The notes under the pieces: generated by a model
Told to the model about the DNA's origin: nothing
Seen by the model: only the letters and a program-made list of their open reading frames with translations
Database searches by the model: none
Program-made: the position numbers and the translations under genes
DNA from: Nitriliruptoraceae bacterium
Lineage (GTDB): Bacteria > Actinomycetota > Nitriliruptoria > Nitriliruptorales > Nitriliruptoraceae
Assembly (NCBI GenBank): GCA_007134165.1
Contig: SLLJ01000448.1
Coordinates: 1-14,353, forward strand
Length of the DNA stretch: 14,353 nt
Reading direction: 5' to 3'
Shown here: piece after piece, positions 12,732-14,353 of the stretch
Layout of the letters: every line of letters starts with the position of its first letter
Position numbering within the stretch: the first letter of the stretch is position 1

Positions 12732-13934
12732 TCAGCTGGCGGGCTCGACCGAGTTGATGCGCTGGATCTGCTCCAGCACGCGGTCCTTGAAGTCACCGAC
12801 CGTGGGCGAGTACAGCAGGTCGATCGCGAGGTCGTCGCCGTCCTCGATCACCCAGGTCAGGAAGTCGATCAGCGACGAGGCGATCTCGTCGTCGTAGCCG
12901 CACTCCCAGGCCAGGATCCAGTGGGTCCCGACGATCGGGAAGCCGTCGCCCCCGACGCCGGTGATGTCGTAGCGGAAGTCGTCCGGGATGGTGTCGATGA
13001 TGCTGGCCGGACCCTCGGAGACCGACTGCACGGTCGGGAAGACCGCGTTGCCGTCGTCGTTGATGACCGCCATCATCGCGATGTCGTTCTCGATCGCGTA
13101 GGCGATCGACAGGTAGCCGACCGCGCCCGGCTGCTGGGACACCTCGGCGGACACGCCCTCGTTGCCGTTGCCGCCGATGCCCGCGGGCCAGTCGACCTCG
13201 GAGCCGGCGCCGACCTCGTCGGCCCACCGCTGGTTCACGCTGCTGAGGTAGGTCACGAAGATGTAGGTGGTGCCGGAGCCGTCGGAGCGGTGGACCGGGA
13301 TGAGGTCGCCGCCGGGCAGCTCGACATCGGGGTTGAGCTCCTGCAGCGCCGGGTCGTCCCAGGAGGTGATGTCGCCGAAGTACATGCCGGCGATCACGTC
13401 ACCCGAGACGATCAAGGCGTCCTGCCCGGCCGCCTCGAGCGCGGCCTCGACGTCGGGGTTGTTGTAGGCCGGCACGACCCCGCCGAACGCGTCGGGGATG
13501 TGCAGCGCCTCGCAGCCACGGATCTCGAGGGCGTCCTCGACCTCCTCCTCGGTGAGGTAGCGCTCGGTGGAGCCGAAGTCGACGGACTCCTCGAGGAACT
13601 GCGCGATGCCGCCCCCGGAGCCGATCGACTGGTAGTTGACCGAGATGCCCGGCTCGTTGTCGCGGATCCACTCGAGCATGACCGGGGTGATGAAGGTCGC
13701 GCCGGCGCCGAGCAGGTCGGCCCGGTCGGCGGCAACCCCGACGCTGTCGTCGTCGAGCTCGCCGACCTCGTCGGCGTCGTCCTCTTCTGCATCGTCTTCG
13801 GCGGAAGCTTCGGCGTCGTCGCCGGCGTCATCCTGGGCCAGCGGGTCGCCGGCGGTGTCATCACCGCCGCAGGCGACGGCGACGAGGGCGAGGGCGGCGA
13901 TGGCCGCGGTCGCCCGTCGGGTGATGAAGCGCAT
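12732..13934 (-). CDS. pstS: periplasmic-type phosphate-binding lipoprotein PstS
   Basis: A 400-residue phosphate-binding protein. The signal sequence (MRFITRRATAAIAALALVAVAC) ends at C22, a likely lipid-anchored cysteine although the lipobox (AVAC) is not the classic L-x-x-C. Residues 23-65 are an acidic linker: 21 of 43 are Asp/Glu, with no Lys or Arg. The binding domain has GAGATF at 76-81 (T80, F81), SIGSGGG at 103-109 (S106), DFGSTE at 119-124 and HRSDGSGTT at 215-223 (R216, D218, S220, G221, T222). All ligand positions match E. coli PstS except E124, where the family has Asp (E. coli D56). The ATG at 13934 has AGGAG 11 nt upstream. It delivers phosphate to PstCA and is first in the operon, downstream of PHO-box-like repeats. 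Confidence 0.95.
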   Translation of the reverse strand: MRFITRRATAAIAALALVAVACGGDDTAGDPLAQDDAGDDAEASAEDDAEEDDADEVGELDDDSVGVAADRADLLGAGATFITPVMLEWIRDNEPGISVNYQSIGSGGGIAQFLEESVDFGSTERYLTEEEVEDALEIRGCEALHIPDAFGGVVPAYNNPDVEAALEAAGQDALIVSGDVIAGMYFGDITSWDDPALQELNPDVELPGGDLIPVHRSDGSGTTYIFVTYLSSVNQRWADEVGAGSEVDWPAGIGGNGNEGVSAEVSQQPGAVGYLSIAYAIENDIAMMAVINDDGNAVFPTVQSVSEGPASIIDTIPDDFRYDITGVGGDGFPIVGTHWILAWECGYDDEIASSLIDFLTWVIEDGDDLAIDLLYSPTVGDFKDRVLEQIQRINSVEPAS

Positions 13935-14005
13935 GTGGTGTTCGTCTCCTGTGGACGGGTACGGGACTCCGTGCGGGAGCAGGGAGACCTACGATTGCGG
14001 TCGGA

Positions 14006-14011
14006 ACGCTA
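14006..14011 (-). promoter_or_regulatory. candidate -10 element for pstS
   Basis: Read on the minus strand this is TAGCGT, matching the TAnnnT form of a -10 element. It starts exactly 27 nt after the PHO-box-like repeat ends and about 70 nt before the pstS start. The identical hexamer sits at the same distance from the other box on the plus strand. No good -35 is visible, which fits activator dependence. Confidence 0.35.
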
Positions 14012-14038
14012 CGAGCGTCGGGTAGCCGTCCGGCCGTG

Positions 14039-14060
14039 TGTCAGTGACGGCGTGATGAAC
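14039..14060 (-). promoter_or_regulatory. PHO-box-like direct repeat facing pstS
   Basis: On the minus strand two 11-bp units follow each other: GTTCATCACGC (14060-14050) and CGTCACTGACA (14049-14039). Each begins with a 7-base core close to the GTTCACC of Streptomyces PHO boxes. It lies about 105 bp upstream of the pstS start, a sensible place for activation by a PhoB/PhoP/RegX3-type regulator under phosphate limitation. Confidence 0.55.
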
Positions 14061-14119
14061 GCTCAGCGGCGGTTGGGGACACGGGAGGAGGGTCACCGGC
14101 CCCTTCCGGAATCCCCGAC

Positions 14120-14152
14120 CGTCACCCGACGTTCATGCGTCGTTGACCCGAC
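14120..14152 (+). promoter_or_regulatory. three-unit PHO-box-like direct repeat facing the response regulator gene
   Basis: On the plus strand three 11-bp units are joined head to tail: CGTCACCCGAC (14120-14130), GTTCATGCGTC (14131-14141) and GTTGACCCGAC (14142-14152). The cores GTCACC, GTTCAT and GTTGACC match the Streptomyces PHO box form of GTTCACC cores every 11 bp. The downstream gene encodes a response regulator, so this may be an autoregulatory site. Confidence 0.6.
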
Positions 14153-14179
14153 TGGCAGCGTGCTGTAGCCCATCGGCCG

Positions 14180-14185
14180 TAGCGT
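14180..14185 (+). promoter_or_regulatory. candidate -10 element for the response regulator gene
   Basis: TAGCGT, preceded by CG as in its minus-strand twin, begins 27 nt after the last PHO-box-like unit and 56 nt before the GTG start. Its equal spacing with the divergent site is the main support. Confidence 0.35.
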
Positions 14186-14197
14186 GCGCGAACGGCG

Positions 14198-14225
14198 CCA
14201 TGCAGAACCCCCCATGCAGAACCCC
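14198..14225 (+). repeat. 14-bp perfect tandem repeat before the response regulator start
   Basis: CCATGCAGAACCCC occurs twice back to back (14198-14211 and 14212-14225), ending 10 nt before the GTG start. By position it lies at or just after the predicted transcription start, so it could be an operator or a leader element, or recent slippage. Confidence 0.75.
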
Positions 14226-14235
14226 GAGGTGAGGC

Positions 14236-14353
14236 GTGCGCAACAAGCTGCTGCTCGTCGAGGACGAACGTGCCATCGCCGAGGGTCTCGCGATCACGCT
14301 CGAGGCCGAGGGATTCGAGGTGGCCTGGGTGGCGGACGGACGCGAGGTCATCC
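14236..14353 (+). CDS. response regulator, N-terminal part (cut by window edge)
   Basis: Thirty-nine residues are visible before the window ends. They match the start of a receiver domain: hydrophobic strand KLLLVEDE with the acidic pair E9-D10 (then E11) that forms the metal pocket, helix 1 AIAEGLAITLEAEGFEV, then strand 2 VAWVADG. The phospho-Asp and any DNA-binding domain lie beyond the edge. The GTG at 14236 is supported by GAGG at 14226-14229. Divergence from pstS and the PHO-box-like repeats between them suggest a PhoB/PhoP/RegX3-type OmpR-family regulator, but the output domain is unseen, so no symbol is given. Confidence 0.85.
   Translation, partial: MRNKLLLVEDERAIAEGLAITLEAEGFEVAWVADGREVI

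Larger units (their letters stand above)
13935..14235. promoter_or_regulatory. divergent control region of pstS and the response regulator gene
   Basis: These 301 bp hold no gene. They contain two oppositely oriented sets of PHO-box-like repeats, a candidate -10 hexamer for each direction, and a 14-bp tandem repeat just before the regulator gene, each listed separately. A small hairpin (ACGCT 14006-14010 with AGCGT 14014-14018) overlaps the minus-strand -10 candidate. The stretch between the two boxes (14061-14119) is G-rich with a lone GGTCACC at 14091 and no further clear site. Confidence 0.7.

Noticed and set aside
14091..14097. Lone GGTCACC between the two PHO boxes as a further unit
   Set aside because: It is not in 11-bp phase with either set and has no partner repeat beside it.
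12456..14168. Plus-strand open frame of 570 codons opposite pstC and pstS
   Set aside because: Antisense to pstS and pstC, with no recognisable domain; composition mirrors the codon bias of the real genes.

Overview
The window is a GC-rich, gene-dense stretch of a bacterial chromosome, most likely from an Actinomycetota lineage. The evidence for that is strong G/C preference at third codon positions, frequent GTG starts, a Streptomyces-like PHO box (11-bp direct repeats), proline-rich single-pass membrane proteins, and SLH and NlpC/P60 cell-wall proteins. The acidic PstS linker and acidic cell-wall protein would suit a marine or halotolerant deep-branching actinobacterium (Nitriliruptoria/Euzebya-like), but that is only a guess. 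I saw no insertion sequence, phage, CRISPR array, tRNA or rRNA.

Left part (1-3458): a C4/C5 acyl-CoA module. Two CoA-ester lyases lie on the minus strand: a CitE-like protein, and a protein closely resembling the Chloroflexus L-malyl-CoA/beta-methylmalyl-CoA lyase Mcl. A divergent MaoC-type hydratase overlaps a downstream gene of unknown function. Together they suggest cleavage or condensation of malyl-, methylmalyl- or citramalyl-CoA plus hydration of a mesaconyl- or itaconyl-like CoA, as in the 3-hydroxypropionate bicycle, ethylmalonyl-CoA pathway or itaconate/leucine breakdown. No CoA-transferase or carboxylase is in view to decide between these.

Middle part (3459-8787): mixed housekeeping and envelope genes. 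These are a Pro/Gly-rich single-pass membrane protein, a small multi-pass membrane protein (minus strand), a CoA-binding Rossmann protein, a CDP-alcohol phosphatidyltransferase, a secreted protein with three Cys-pair SLH repeats and an NlpC/P60 peptidase domain, a free-standing acyl carrier protein, and (minus strand) a GNAT protein with an unusual Cys-containing C-terminal domain. The last two genes overlap tail to tail by 55 bp.

Right part (8921-14353): a complete high-affinity phosphate uptake operon on the minus strand, pstS-pstC-pstA-pstB-phoU, with the 5' end of a divergent response regulator gene cut by the window edge. The shared promoter region holds two oppositely oriented sets of 11-bp PHO-box-like repeats. 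Each is followed, after exactly 27 nt, by the same hexamer TAGCGT. Each true intergenic gap inside the operon carries a perfect hairpin, suggesting graded expression of pstS over the membrane and ATPase genes. PstS has Glu where the family has the phosphate-contacting Asp (E. coli D56), the most testable protein-level oddity here.
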